From assembly GCA_036985715.1 (NCBI GenBank), contig BTQE01000002.1:1-64000 (forward strand): a DNA stretch of 64,000 nucleotides, written 5' to 3'. The stretch's first letter is position 1. Every line of letters begins with the position of its first letter. The DNA is from SMXL01 sp036985715 (GTDB lineage: Bacteria > Bacteroidota > Rhodothermia > Rhodothermales > UBA10348). Made by a program: the position numbers and the translations under genes. Under the pieces are notes generated by a model. That model had not been told where the DNA came from. It saw only the letters and a program-made list of their open reading frames with translations, and searched no databases. Below, piece after piece: positions 26,371-35,737 of the stretch.

Positions 26371-27768
26371 ATGAAAAAAAGGCGTGGAAGATCCAATGTC
26401 GCCTGGGTGTGGACCGCGATGGTACTATCCGCGACCCTGCTTTCGGCGTGTAGTGAAAAGGCTCCGTCAAGAATACACGCGTTTGCGGAAGGGAATTTCT
26501 CCATTACGAATCAGCAGGACTCCACCAAGGATTTTAGCGGTTTTGAGATTGTTCTCGTCACCCAGACGGAAGGGGATGTCGATACACTTGGGGTGACAGA
26601 AACCAATGTGAAAGGGGACTTCCGAATGGATATTTCTGCCCTCGAGGAGGGCGTTTTCCCTTTTATTGTCAGTCGTGCTGGTACAAGGCTGGCTATAGCA
26701 GAATTCGTGGTCGTGGAAGGCGATACGACGACCGTAAGTGGATCATTCCCACTCGGCGGGAGACGTCTACGGATTGTATCGCCGGAGAATGCGGCCTGGA
26801 CGGCATATCGGAATGCCAAGGCGCTGCACAATCAAAGAATGTTGGATTTGGTGCAGTCCCAGACTGCGAGCAGCGAAAATATGTTCAATACAATTGCCAG
26901 TACGAGCACAATACTTTGGAGTCTTCGCTCGAGTTACCCGTCCAGTATGGCTACAAAACTTGCGTCGGCCGAGTCGGTGGTCATGCTGGAAGGTTGGCAG
27001 GACTCCCTCGTCATCGCCCGGCTTCCGGAGCTTGGGATCGATAATAGTGGAATTGTCGGTGCAGTGAGGGCCGCAAGGCGTTCGGTGGCCCGCCAGATAG
27101 GTCAGGATTCGTCTCTGAGCCTGTTGCGTTCCTACTGGCAGAGAGTCCCCGACGAGAGTCAAAAAGCAGAATTACAGATGGAACTCGTCGTCGCGCTGCT
27201 CGATAGCTTTCAGAACGATCTTGCCTTGCAGGAAGCTCTGGAGCTTCGTCGTTTATATCCGGATTCTGAGTGGGCGACATGGGCCGCACGGGCGACGTAT
27301 GAAATTGAAAACCTGTTACCGGGGATGGTGGCACCGGCGTTTCAGGTTGTTCTAAGAAATGGGATCAAACTTTCGTCGGAGCGCCTGCTTGGTAAGTTTC
27401 TGATCCTCGAGTTTTTTGAGCCCACCGATGACATCTTCATCAAAGAAATCGGTGAACGGAATACGGTCTTTCAGCTACTGAATGAAAATGTATTCCAGAT
27501 CCTTTCGATCTCGATAGATCCCGACTCGGTGGTTAACGAAGCCCTTTTCGAGGAGGCGACTCCACCAGGCATGTTCGCGTTTGCAGACGGGGGGAAGGAG
27601 TCGGACATCGCTCGATTGTACAATGTCCACGTCATTCCTACGAGGTTCTTGATCGATCCAGACGGATTGATCGTTTCAAAATACACGCGTTCTGGGATGC
27701 TGGACCTGAAGGAGGACTTGATCGCCATTATTGCCCGTTTGAACCAGATGGCTTCCCAGCCAAACTGA
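26371..27768 (+). CDS. Lipoprotein with TlpA/thioredoxin-like C-terminal domain lacking the CxxC
   Basis: 465 residues. A lipobox (LLSAC, Cys27) predicts a lipoprotein. The N-terminal half resembles the DUF4369-type domain that precedes many Bacteroidota TlpA proteins. The C-terminal 140 residues are thioredoxin-like: LPGMVAPAFQVVLRNG, GKFLILEFFEPTDD and the cis-proline strand VHVIPTRFLIDPDG. At the place of the WCxxC active site the sequence reads EFFEPTDDIF, so both redox cysteines are gone and the domain cannot act as a disulfide oxidoreductase. A binding or chaperone role is more likely. It sits between gatB and tpiA on the same strand with short gaps (27 and 53 bp). Confidence 0.82.
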   Translation: MKKRRGRSNVAWVWTAMVLSATLLSACSEKAPSRIHAFAEGNFSITNQQDSTKDFSGFEIVLVTQTEGDVDTLGVTETNVKGDFRMDISALEEGVFPFIVSRAGTRLAIAEFVVVEGDTTTVSGSFPLGGRRLRIVSPENAAWTAYRNAKALHNQRMLDLVQSQTASSENMFNTIASTSTILWSLRSSYPSSMATKLASAESVVMLEGWQDSLVIARLPELGIDNSGIVGAVRAARRSVARQIGQDSSLSLLRSYWQRVPDESQKAELQMELVVALLDSFQNDLALQEALELRRLYPDSEWATWAARATYEIENLLPGMVAPAFQVVLRNGIKLSSERLLGKFLILEFFEPTDDIFIKEIGERNTVFQLLNENVFQILSISIDPDSVVNEALFEEATPPGMFAFADGGKESDIARLYNVHVIPTRFLIDPDGLIVSKYTRSGMLDLKEDLIAIIARLNQMASQPN

Positions 27769-27821
27769 ATCCTTCGGATCCATTTTCCATAAACAGACAC
27801 GCTCACGCAGCCACTTCTCTT

Positions 27822-28577
27822 ATGCTTATCGCTGGAAATTGGAAAATGAACTCAGATCACACGTCGGCCAGGCAACTCGCCAGCGCGGTTGTCTCGGCTG
27901 TTGGAGATCCGATGCAGGTCCACGTCGCGGTTTGTCCTCCATTCGTTAATCTGGATGCGACATTTGATGTTTTGCATGGCACACCCATTCGATTGGGTGC
28001 TCAGAACATGCACGAGGAAGATGCGGGTGCATTCACCGGGGAAGTTTCGGCTTCCATGCTCAGAGCCGTCGGGTGCTATTATGTTATTCTGGGTCATTCT
28101 GAGCGGCGTCAGTACTTTGGGGAGTCCGACGCCGGCGTGAAACGTAAAATTGTCCAGTCCCATTCTCATTCACTCGTACCGATCGTGTGTGTTGGCGAAA
28201 CGCTCGATGAGCGAGAAGCCGGACGAGCTGTCGAAGTGGTGTCCGACCAAGTGTCTTCTGCACTGGAAGGGGTGACTCTGGTCTCCGCGGATCACCTTGT
28301 CATTGCCTATGAGCCAATCTGGGCGATAGGGACTGGGAAAACAGCATCACCTGAAGAAGCCCAGGATATGCACGCCGTCATTCGCTCGTTGTTGGTGAGT
28401 CAATTCGGCGATGATTCTGGAGCCGCTGTAGACATCCTGTACGGTGGAAGCATGAGACCCGATAATGCAGCTTCACTACTTGAGAAAAAGGATGTTGACG
28501 GCGGACTTGTCGGTGGAGCCAGCCTTAGGGCTGAAGAGTTTGCAAAGATCGTTCGAGCTGCCCAAGAAACGGCCTGA
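27822..28577 (+). CDS. tpiA: Triosephosphate isomerase
   Basis: 251 residues. Interconverts dihydroxyacetone phosphate and glyceraldehyde 3-phosphate in glycolysis and gluconeogenesis. All catalytic residues are visible: Asn6 and Lys8 in AGNWKMN, His92 in VILGHSERR, and Glu164 in AYEPIWAIGTGKTA. The phosphate-binding loop ILYGGSMRPDNA and the GGLVGGASL block follow. Length is normal for bacteria. The GWxTD lipoprotein gene starts 5 bp after the stop, which suggests cotranscription. Confidence 0.98.
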   Translation: MLIAGNWKMNSDHTSARQLASAVVSAVGDPMQVHVAVCPPFVNLDATFDVLHGTPIRLGAQNMHEEDAGAFTGEVSASMLRAVGCYYVILGHSERRQYFGESDAGVKRKIVQSHSHSLVPIVCVGETLDEREAGRAVEVVSDQVSSALEGVTLVSADHLVIAYEPIWAIGTGKTASPEEAQDMHAVIRSLLVSQFGDDSGAAVDILYGGSMRPDNAASLLEKKDVDGGLVGGASLRAEEFAKIVRAAQETA

Positions 28578-28582
28578 CAGCC

Positions 28583-29977
28583 ATGTCCTCGTCCAAGTTC
28601 AGGTTGTGGGTCCTCGTATTTTTCCTGGGAGGAGTGGCTGGTTGTTCAGCTCCATTGGCTCCGTCACGACCCTATGCAGGTCTCGCCAGAACCTATGAAC
28701 CTGGAACCCCATCATTTGACGCCAGGGTACAGCCGGCAGTCACCGGTTCACGACGCGGTATACGCGTGGACATGAGCGCCCCGGAGTTGTCTCTCATTTT
28801 TCGTCGATCCGACAACCAGTTGATCGCGCGCCTCGAGTGGTTGATCCGGCTTTTATCTGCTGACGGCGATCGAGTGCTGGAGGAGCAAACAAAGAGACAG
28901 GATGTTACTCGCTCAGGTGAATTCGGGGCTTCGCTTTTTCGGCGAATCGGCCATTCCGTGTTTATGGAAGTTCCCCCTGGCAGGTATACGATCCAGATCC
29001 AATTGGAAGATCTAATGTCAGGAAAGGCGGAGGAAAAGGAACTGGTATTTGATCTCCCAAGGAGAAATCAACCCTTGATCGCCACTGAATTGCTTCTAGA
29101 AACCAAGTCGGGCAAGCCGATTATTGAGCTTTCGTATCCAGATTCCCTCAATGCTGGAAAGGCCGTCTTTTATCTGACTGGCAATGTTGCAACGCCTGCA
29201 CGGCTTCAGTTCTTTGTCGTCCGATTGCAGACCGATAGAACGGCCGCGCAATCTCCGTTTTGGCAAGGACCCGGATCGAGATTTTCGGGAATCAACTCGT
29301 CTGAGTTGACCGTCATTGACACACTGTATTCTGAGCAGCGGACTGTTCGCCGAGGTGCGCTCAGACGTATTGAATTTGAGTTTCCGCGGGCGAATGTGGG
29401 TACGTACCGGGCTGAGGTTGAAATCGATGATCTCCAGATCGAAGGGGACGAACCTGCCATCCGGCTTGCACGATATTTTCTGATTCGACGTGCGTCATTT
29501 CCCAGACTGGAACTCGTTCGCGAGTTGATTCCACCATTGGTCTATCTGGCGGATGCGCCGGAGTGGGAAGCGCTGCAGGATTCTGCCGGGACACCGGCTG
29601 CCCGACGCCAGTTCGATTCCTTTTGGGGTCGGCGTATGACAGACCGGGCGGTGGCGTCCAATATGGTGCGTCGCTACTTCAGCAGGGTGGAGGAGGCAAA
29701 CCTGCGCTATTCTGATTTCAAGGAGGGATGGAAGACCGATAGAGGAATGGTCTATGTAATTCTCGGAGAACCTCTCTTTATTGAGCGGAATCTGGAGTCT
29801 GAGATCTGGTACTACTCCTACAGCGGGGATCGAGGTGAACGCTCGTTCGTTTTCCATCGGGTATGGCGCGAAAAAGCTCCAGATGTTATCGAAGAATTCC
29901 GACTCGATCGCTCTTTTGAATTCGAACGGTTTTGGAGGGGAGAAGTCGACCGGTGGCGCCGAGGTATAAAGTCCTGA
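28583..29977 (+). CDS. GWxTD-domain lipoprotein
   Basis: 464 residues with a lipobox ending at Cys21 (GGVAGC). The central part is beta-rich and without recognisable domains. The C-terminal 130 residues carry the GWxTD motif (FKEGWKTDRGMVYVILGEP), after which the domain is named, and end with EEFRLDRSFEFERFWRGEVD. The domain occurs in Bacteroidota and relatives in envelope lipoproteins of unknown function. The start overlaps nothing and follows tpiA by 5 bp. It converges with the FmdB-like gene, with only 6 bp between the two stop codons and no terminator between them. Confidence 0.87.
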   Translation: MSSSKFRLWVLVFFLGGVAGCSAPLAPSRPYAGLARTYEPGTPSFDARVQPAVTGSRRGIRVDMSAPELSLIFRRSDNQLIARLEWLIRLLSADGDRVLEEQTKRQDVTRSGEFGASLFRRIGHSVFMEVPPGRYTIQIQLEDLMSGKAEEKELVFDLPRRNQPLIATELLLETKSGKPIIELSYPDSLNAGKAVFYLTGNVATPARLQFFVVRLQTDRTAAQSPFWQGPGSRFSGINSSELTVIDTLYSEQRTVRRGALRRIEFEFPRANVGTYRAEVEIDDLQIEGDEPAIRLARYFLIRRASFPRLELVRELIPPLVYLADAPEWEALQDSAGTPAARRQFDSFWGRRMTDRAVASNMVRRYFSRVEEANLRYSDFKEGWKTDRGMVYVILGEPLFIERNLESEIWYYSYSGDRGERSFVFHRVWREKAPDVIEEFRLDRSFEFERFWRGEVDRWRRGIKS

Positions 29978-29983
29978 TCGACT

Positions 29984-30313
29984 CTAATCGTTGCTCTTGG
30001 ATCCGGAAGTCTCTGACTCTGATGAACTCCCAGATGCTTTGCTCGAGCTTTCCGTACTTTTTGAGGCGTCGCCCTTTTTCTTGGACTCGCCAGACGCTTT
30101 TTCAGCTGTCTCCTTTTCAGGGTTATTTGAACCGGCCCTGGCATAATCCGTGAGATAGAATCCGCTTCCCTTGAAAACCAGACCGGCTCCGCGACTGATC
30201 AGCCGGGTTACGGGCTGATGGGTGGTCGGGCAAGTCTTCAATGCAGGCGCGGTAATTCGCTGCTCGATCTCGAAGGTGGTTCCGTCTTCACGTCTGTATT
30301 TGTACGTGGGCAT
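29984..30313 (-). CDS. FmdB-like protein with degenerate zinc ribbon and a serine-rich tail
   Basis: 109 residues. The first 55 follow the FmdB/CxxC_CxxC regulatory family (MPTYKYRREDGTTFEIEQ, VTRLISRGAGLVFKGSGFY), but of the four zinc cysteines expected only one remains (TCPTTHQP). YRREDG replaces the first CxxC pair and CPTTH the second. Zinc binding is therefore unlikely. The last 45 residues are low-complexity Ser/Lys/Glu. In this type of bacteria the cysteine-free form may be the normal one, which is from memory and not verified. It lies 80 bp downstream of the GH3/serine hydrolase gene on the same strand. Confidence 0.8.
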   Translation of the reverse strand: MPTYKYRREDGTTFEIEQRITAPALKTCPTTHQPVTRLISRGAGLVFKGSGFYLTDYARAGSNNPEKETAEKASGESKKKGDASKSTESSSKASGSSSESETSGSKSND

Positions 30314-30393
30314 CCCCGAACGGCCTCTTTTACCGCTGACAACTTCTGTGGAGGGCTCTTGAAAACAAATCGGGCAAAAGGGTTCCGAGCGTA

Positions 30394-33084
30394 CTATTGA
30401 CCTTTTCCGAAATAGGCTTTATCCGGGCTGGATCGGATGGCCCTGAAGACAACGTCCGCAACGGCAGGTCGCACGCTGCGGTGCCCTAAATTGTCTCTCG
30501 AGGGGTACACTCGATTCGTAAGGAGGATGAGATAGAGTGACTGATCGCGATCAAACCAGATCGATGTTCCCGTAAAGCCTGTGTGTCCAAAGGCAAGTCT
30601 TCCGAAATATCGTCCCGCGGAAGAATATCCGGCCTGGCTCTTGGTATCCCATCCCAGGGCACGAGTGTGTGTATAATCTGTGTCGACCGCCGACGTGAAA
30701 AGCCTGAGGGTCTCTGGTTTCAGGAACGTGCGATCTCCAATCCGACCGTCGCTGAGTATCATGAACGCAAATTTTGAAAGGTCCTCAACGGTTGAAAACA
30801 AGCCCGCATGTCCCGCAGTCCCGCCCAGGATATAGGCAGTTTCATCGTGCACAGACCCTTGGACAAGTCTGTAGCGGAAATAATCATCAATCTCCGTTGG
30901 GGCCACCGTCTCGTCGGGCACGGGCGAAGCTTCTCGATATCCCGTATCGCGCATTTCCAGCGGTGCAAAGATGCGCTTTTGAGCATATTCATCGAACGAC
31001 ATTCCGGACAGCTGTTCAACGATCAGGGCAAGTACAATGGGTCCAAAATCAGAATATCTTGACTGGGACCCGGGCTCATAGTAAAGTGAGTCGGATAGAA
31101 TTTGAGCGATTACATCCGATCGGGAAGATTCTTCCGATTCATAAAAGGGTCGGAACGGAATGAGTCCACCCGTATGGGTAAGCAGATCTCGGATGGTCAC
31201 GCCTGACTTGTTGTTCTGAGAAAATTCGGGCAGATACTTGGCGACTGGATCGTTGAGATCTATCGCCTGCGATTCATACAACTGCATGATTGCCGTAGTC
31301 GTGGCAATGACCTTGGTAAGACTGGCGAGGTCGTAGATCGTCTTGGGCGACACAGATGGCCCGGACTCGTACGTAAACCGGCCAAAACCGTCTAGAAGAG
31401 CCAGTACACCTTTTCTTCCTACGGCTATCGCCGCGCCCGGAAATGCGCTATCTGCAATGGCGCTATTGAGAAGTCGCTCGAGCTCTCGAAGTCGGCCCGC
31501 ATCCAGTCCAACCTCCCCGGCAGTTCCTATTCTCGGAAACCGTTGACGGATACAATAGCCCGAACCAGCGGGGTAACGGACTGAGAGCGCTACGGGTAAC
31601 TCAGCGCAAACATCGGCTCTTCCAAAAATGGCATCGACCATGGCCCGAATCGAAGGAGTGGATGATCCAAACGATAGTAGTATCGTATTCACGCCGTCAG
31701 GTAGATGTGCGGCATTTTCTGCAGACCCCATACCAGCGTAGAGAACGGGCGCTTCAGCTTCAAGCAATACACCCATAATTGCGCTCGTCACATCGGGTAC
31801 CGAACGCGTTTCCGACGTCAGATCGGCAAAGAGTATCCGGTCGATCCGAGCCACGTCCTTCATCATTTCGGATTGCTTCGTTTGCCAGTTAGACGTTGTG
31901 ATAGATTGCTTTACGTAAATTGTGTCATGGTATTCATTAATAAAAGATTGAAACGCTCCTGATGAATCGGTGTACTCGTCTGTGAGAACAACGAGCATGA
32001 TCTTGTCACCACCCGTCAACTCCGAAACGTACCCACCATCCCGGAGTGCAACGATTGATTTTCGCGCGATGTATCGGGCCAAGTACCGATGCTCAGGGTC
32101 GGTCAATACGGACCGAACGGAGTTCACTGATATATTTGGGCGTTTGATGAGTCCAGCCCTCGTTTTAGCTACGAGAATGCGCTCCACAATGGCTGAAACA
32201 TGGCTTTCCTCGATTAATCCGCTTGAAATCAATCTGAGCACTGTATCCCGGACCAACGCTGGATCGGGTGGCCCGAGGAATGCGTCTACACCCTGCCGAA
32301 TGTTTTCCAGAATCAAGGAGTCCAGCGGAACGGCTCCGCCGTCGAAGGACGCGATGGCGTCTGACAGAATCAGTCCGTCGAAATCATACCGGCCGGAAGA
32401 TGTTTTTGCGGCCAATGAATCCGATGAACTGACCCAGGGGAATTCTACCTCTCTTGTAGCGGCCATAACCCCTTGATTCCGTATCCCTCGAACGAATCGA
32501 TCGGCAATTCGAATCGCTATACGAGCATCACCTTTGTTGACCTGGTCGCCTCCGATTGCATCCGGCGATCTTGAATCAGCCTGGACCGCCGGACCCAGGA
32601 CAAGATGGACACCAAGTACATCGGCTTCACGTGCGGTGATCTTGCCTGCCTTTTCGGCAAGACTGTCAATGCCGCTTGCCGCTAGAGCCAGCGGGCCGGG
32701 AAACTCGGTCGCGAAGGAAACCTGCGTGCCTGCTCCGCGCTGCATATCCTGGGCAACGAGAAGGGGAACGGCGGATAGATCCTGAAGATCAGACAGCAAC
32801 GCAGCCTGGTGGAGCGGGTCGTTTCGACGAACCAATACGCCCCCGGCCCCAAAATCGATAATGTTTGACCGGAAACCGCTGAACGCTTCTGGCTCGAAAC
32901 CGCCACTGTAGTCCGGAAGACGAACAAAAATCATTTGAGCAACTTGCTCACGGAGGGACATTTTACCCAAACGGTCTGCAACCCACATGTCGCTTCTTTT
33001 CTGTTCAAAATCTGTTCCTGAGCATGCACTCAGGGCGATAGAAAGAAGGAGGAAAAGAGTGATTTTTTGGGTACGATGCGTCAA
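30394..33084 (-). CDS. Lipoprotein: GH3-like domain fused to a class C beta-lactamase-type serine hydrolase
   Basis: 896 residues. Lipobox at Cys21 (ALSAC). Residues 38-330 follow the family-3 glycoside hydrolase barrel (LREQVAQMIFVRLP, PLLVAQDMQRGAGT, FDGLILSDAIASFDGGA), with Asp242 in the position of the nucleophile. The loop that normally reads KHFPGHG is REVEFPW (211-217), and the R-S-F-G-E-D block is also lost, so hydrolase activity of this part is doubtful. Residues 540-890 are a serine hydrolase: SLTK (Ser588, Lys591), YSDF (Tyr677) and GHTGFTG (His834). Such fusions occur in Bacteroidota and are thought to act on peptidoglycan fragments in the periplasm. 176 bp divergent from the MFS gene. 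Confidence 0.88.
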   Translation of the reverse strand: MTHRTQKITLFLLLSIALSACSGTDFEQKRSDMWVADRLGKMSLREQVAQMIFVRLPDYSGGFEPEAFSGFRSNIIDFGAGGVLVRRNDPLHQAALLSDLQDLSAVPLLVAQDMQRGAGTQVSFATEFPGPLALAASGIDSLAEKAGKITAREADVLGVHLVLGPAVQADSRSPDAIGGDQVNKGDARIAIRIADRFVRGIRNQGVMAATREVEFPWVSSSDSLAAKTSSGRYDFDGLILSDAIASFDGGAVPLDSLILENIRQGVDAFLGPPDPALVRDTVLRLISSGLIEESHVSAIVERILVAKTRAGLIKRPNISVNSVRSVLTDPEHRYLARYIARKSIVALRDGGYVSELTGGDKIMLVVLTDEYTDSSGAFQSFINEYHDTIYVKQSITTSNWQTKQSEMMKDVARIDRILFADLTSETRSVPDVTSAIMGVLLEAEAPVLYAGMGSAENAAHLPDGVNTILLSFGSSTPSIRAMVDAIFGRADVCAELPVALSVRYPAGSGYCIRQRFPRIGTAGEVGLDAGRLRELERLLNSAIADSAFPGAAIAVGRKGVLALLDGFGRFTYESGPSVSPKTIYDLASLTKVIATTTAIMQLYESQAIDLNDPVAKYLPEFSQNNKSGVTIRDLLTHTGGLIPFRPFYESEESSRSDVIAQILSDSLYYEPGSQSRYSDFGPIVLALIVEQLSGMSFDEYAQKRIFAPLEMRDTGYREASPVPDETVAPTEIDDYFRYRLVQGSVHDETAYILGGTAGHAGLFSTVEDLSKFAFMILSDGRIGDRTFLKPETLRLFTSAVDTDYTHTRALGWDTKSQAGYSSAGRYFGRLAFGHTGFTGTSIWFDRDQSLYLILLTNRVYPSRDNLGHRSVRPAVADVVFRAIRSSPDKAYFGKGQ

Positions 33085-33259
33085 CGCGTGTTCAGTGATT
33101 TATCGAGACGAAATGATGGCAAATTTCAGACCCTATGGCAACGAAATGTACTGCATGAAAAAAGAGGTAGTTTCGCTAAACCTGTTGCTCGAACGTCAGT
33201 AGAAGGCGAGTTTCGATTCTTCGTGGTTCGTCTCCGCAATTTCGCAATATCACGTCTCC

Positions 33260-34654
33260 TTGAACTCCGAATCTACATCCGGGCATGGACGGCTTCTGGC
33301 CGTTCTCTTCTTTGGTGTCCTTGTGGTGGCCATGGACATAGCCATGCTGGGTCCGGCCAAGCCTGCCATTCAAAGTACATTCGGGATCGATGAACGGGCA
33401 GGTTCCTGGATCCTGAATGCCTTCGTGCTTGCCAATCTCGTAGGCGTTCCCGTAATGTCAAAACTGGCTGATTTATTTGGTCGTGGCCGGGTATTCATGA
33501 CAGTCATTCTTTTGTTCGGAGCCGGAAGCTTGATTGTAGCACTGTCGTCCTCTTTTGGCATGTTACTGGTAGGTCGCTCCGTACAGGGCCTCTCCGTTTC
33601 CGGCATATTTCCCATTGCTGCTGCGGTCGTCGGGGATGCATATAGACCTGAGTATCGGGGAAGAGCGTTGGGAGTTTTGGGAGCCGTATTCGGCCTGGCT
33701 TTCATCGTGGGTCCCGTTCTAGCAGGAATCCTGCTTCAATACGGGTGGCGGTGGATCTATTTCGGCTACCTGCCCCTGGTTGGTCTCATCTGGTTGTTCG
33801 CACTAAAGTTTATCCCACATTCAGCCCGTGAAAGAACCAATCCCGTGGACGTTCGGGGCATTCTGTTTTTATCGGGAGCTCTTCTTTCGATTACCTTCGG
33901 AATGAATCAACTCGATCCCGGTGACCTCTGGAATTCCTTTTTTTCCGTGAGGGCATGGCCTGCGTTTCTTCTGGCCATCATTCTTTTCCCCGCATTCGCC
34001 AGACAGGAAAGAAGAGCCAAGGATCCTGTGTTGCGACTTTCCATGTTTCAGAACAGTCAAATCTTGGTCGCAAGCCTGGTAGCCATCGGCGCAGGAGTCG
34101 TGGAGGCCGCCTTTATTTCATTTCCGACGTTAGCAAGTCTTGCTATGGGAGTTTCATGGTCAACGGCAGCGTTTATGCTCATACCACTGTCCTTCGCCAT
34201 AGCCATCGGGTCTCCACTGGCGGGGCGGCTTCTGGATCGGTTCGGGTCCCGGGCTATCGTCGTGGCAAGTTCAGCAGCTATGGTTATCGGGATGTTGGGC
34301 ATCGCCGCCTGGCCGGCGTCGCGTTCAGCGTTCTATATAAGTACCGTGGCAATCGGGCTGGGCCTTGCAGGCATTATGGGGTCCGCTCTCAACTATATCC
34401 TGATGCACGAAACCCAGGAAGAAGAGCGGACCTCTTCTCAAGGGTTGATTACCCTGTTTATTTCAGTCGGCCAACTCTTCGGTGCGGCCTTGGTTGGAAG
34501 TGTCGTCGCATCAATGGCCGGGACAGTGGCAGGCTATAGCACTGCATTTTTTGGAATCGCGGCTATGATGGTCGTTCTGACGCTGTTGGCCTTCCGCCTG
34601 AAGGCGAGACGTGAGGAGCAGGAATCGGTGATGCTCTCCTCGACTGATGAGTAA
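33260..34654 (+). CDS. MFS transporter, DHA2-like
   Basis: 464 residues with about 12-14 membrane helices. The first helix begins at residue 11 (LLAVLFFGVLVVAMDIAML). Motif A between helices 2 and 3 reads SKLADLFGRGRVFM, and motif C is visible as LGAVFGLAFIVGPVLAGIL, the antiporter signature. This suggests a proton-driven drug or metabolite exporter in the inner membrane; the substrate is unknown. The start is a TTG at 33260. No ATG precedes the first helix, and the next ATG (33332) would remove it. Convergent with rlmN, with 20 bp between stops. Confidence 0.88.
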   Translation: MNSESTSGHGRLLAVLFFGVLVVAMDIAMLGPAKPAIQSTFGIDERAGSWILNAFVLANLVGVPVMSKLADLFGRGRVFMTVILLFGAGSLIVALSSSFGMLLVGRSVQGLSVSGIFPIAAAVVGDAYRPEYRGRALGVLGAVFGLAFIVGPVLAGILLQYGWRWIYFGYLPLVGLIWLFALKFIPHSARERTNPVDVRGILFLSGALLSITFGMNQLDPGDLWNSFFSVRAWPAFLLAIILFPAFARQERRAKDPVLRLSMFQNSQILVASLVAIGAGVVEAAFISFPTLASLAMGVSWSTAAFMLIPLSFAIAIGSPLAGRLLDRFGSRAIVVASSAAMVIGMLGIAAWPASRSAFYISTVAIGLGLAGIMGSALNYILMHETQEEERTSSQGLITLFISVGQLFGAALVGSVVASMAGTVAGYSTAFFGIAAMMVVLTLLAFRLKARREEQESVMLSSTDE

Positions 34655-34674
34655 AGCTTTAGCAATGAGCCGCG

Positions 34675-35724
34675 CTAGCGGAGGGAGAGCTGACCGCACG
34701 CGGCGTCGATATCTTTTCCTCTGCTCTTCCGCACCGTAACGCGGACACGCCGTTTGACAAGCTCGCGCACAAATTTGTGTACGGTCTCTTCGTTCGACCG
34801 CTCAAACCGAACGCCCTCGACAGGATTGTACATAATGAGATTCACCTTACTCGGTGCCCATTGGACAATGTTGGAAAGGTGGATAGCGTCTTCGATTGTA
34901 TCATTAAAGTTCTTAAACAGACAATACTCGTAGGTAACCGGTCTCTTCGTGTTTTCAGAGTAGTATTCGATGGACTCGCGAAGGGCTTTCAAATCCGTTT
35001 TTTCTTTTCGATTAATCGGCATAATCGAACTGCGTTTTTTGTCGGTTGGTGCATGAAGTGAAACTGCCAGGTTGGTTTTGAATTCTTGATCGGCCAACTC
35101 CTTAATTTTCCCGGCAAGTCCGACTGTGGAAATAGTGATTCGACGTGGCGCCATCCCTAACCCGTTTTTGCTTGCGATTTTCTCTACGCTGTCACAGACC
35201 GCCTGAAAATTTAATAGCGGTTCGCCCATTCCCATGAAGACAATATTTGTGAGCGATCGCGCGTACCGTTCGAGGGCGAGCTGGTTGGCGAGAAAGACCT
35301 GGTCGTAGATTTCCCCGGACGATAGATTCTGTTGAAACCCCATCTTGCCCGTGGCACAAAATGAGCAATCCATCGCGCATCCCACCTGGCTGGAAACGCA
35401 GACCGTGATTCGTTTCGCTTGACGCTGGGCATCAAAATCTGGGATCAGTACTGTTTCGATTGCTTTTCCTGAGCTCATCTGGTACAATATTTTAATCGTA
35501 CCGTCATCAGACTCCTGACTTTTCCGCTCTGTCAATGATGAGATCGTTGCGATTTTTGCGAGGCTGGATCTCAGCGACGACGGAAGGTCGGACATGGACT
35601 CAAGGTCGAAGATTCCCCGGGCGTACATCCAGTTGTAAATCTGTCGGCCACGATAGGCTGGGAATCCCTGATCGACCAGGTACTGTTCAAGCTCAGTCGC
35701 TGTCATTGTCTTCAGATCAACCAT
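34675..35724 (-). CDS. rlmN: Dual-specificity RNA methyltransferase RlmN
   Basis: 349 residues. A radical-SAM enzyme that methylates C2 of A2503 in 23S rRNA and of A37 in some tRNAs. The [4Fe-4S] cysteines are Cys116, Cys120 and Cys123 (GCAMDCSFCATG). The two mechanistic cysteines are Cys343 (DAACGQLSL) and Cys109 (TVCVSSQ) or a nearby one. SLTNIVFMGMGEPLLN and RRITISTVGL are family blocks. Third gene of a minus-strand set, 13 bp after ctaB, so probably transcribed with the heme A genes although the functions are unrelated. Confidence 0.97.
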   Translation of the reverse strand: MVDLKTMTATELEQYLVDQGFPAYRGRQIYNWMYARGIFDLESMSDLPSSLRSSLAKIATISSLTERKSQESDDGTIKILYQMSSGKAIETVLIPDFDAQRQAKRITVCVSSQVGCAMDCSFCATGKMGFQQNLSSGEIYDQVFLANQLALERYARSLTNIVFMGMGEPLLNFQAVCDSVEKIASKNGLGMAPRRITISTVGLAGKIKELADQEFKTNLAVSLHAPTDKKRSSIMPINRKEKTDLKALRESIEYYSENTKRPVTYEYCLFKNFNDTIEDAIHLSNIVQWAPSKVNLIMYNPVEGVRFERSNEETVHKFVRELVKRRVRVTVRKSRGKDIDAACGQLSLR

Positions 35725-35737
35725 TGCTGGTCCCGGT

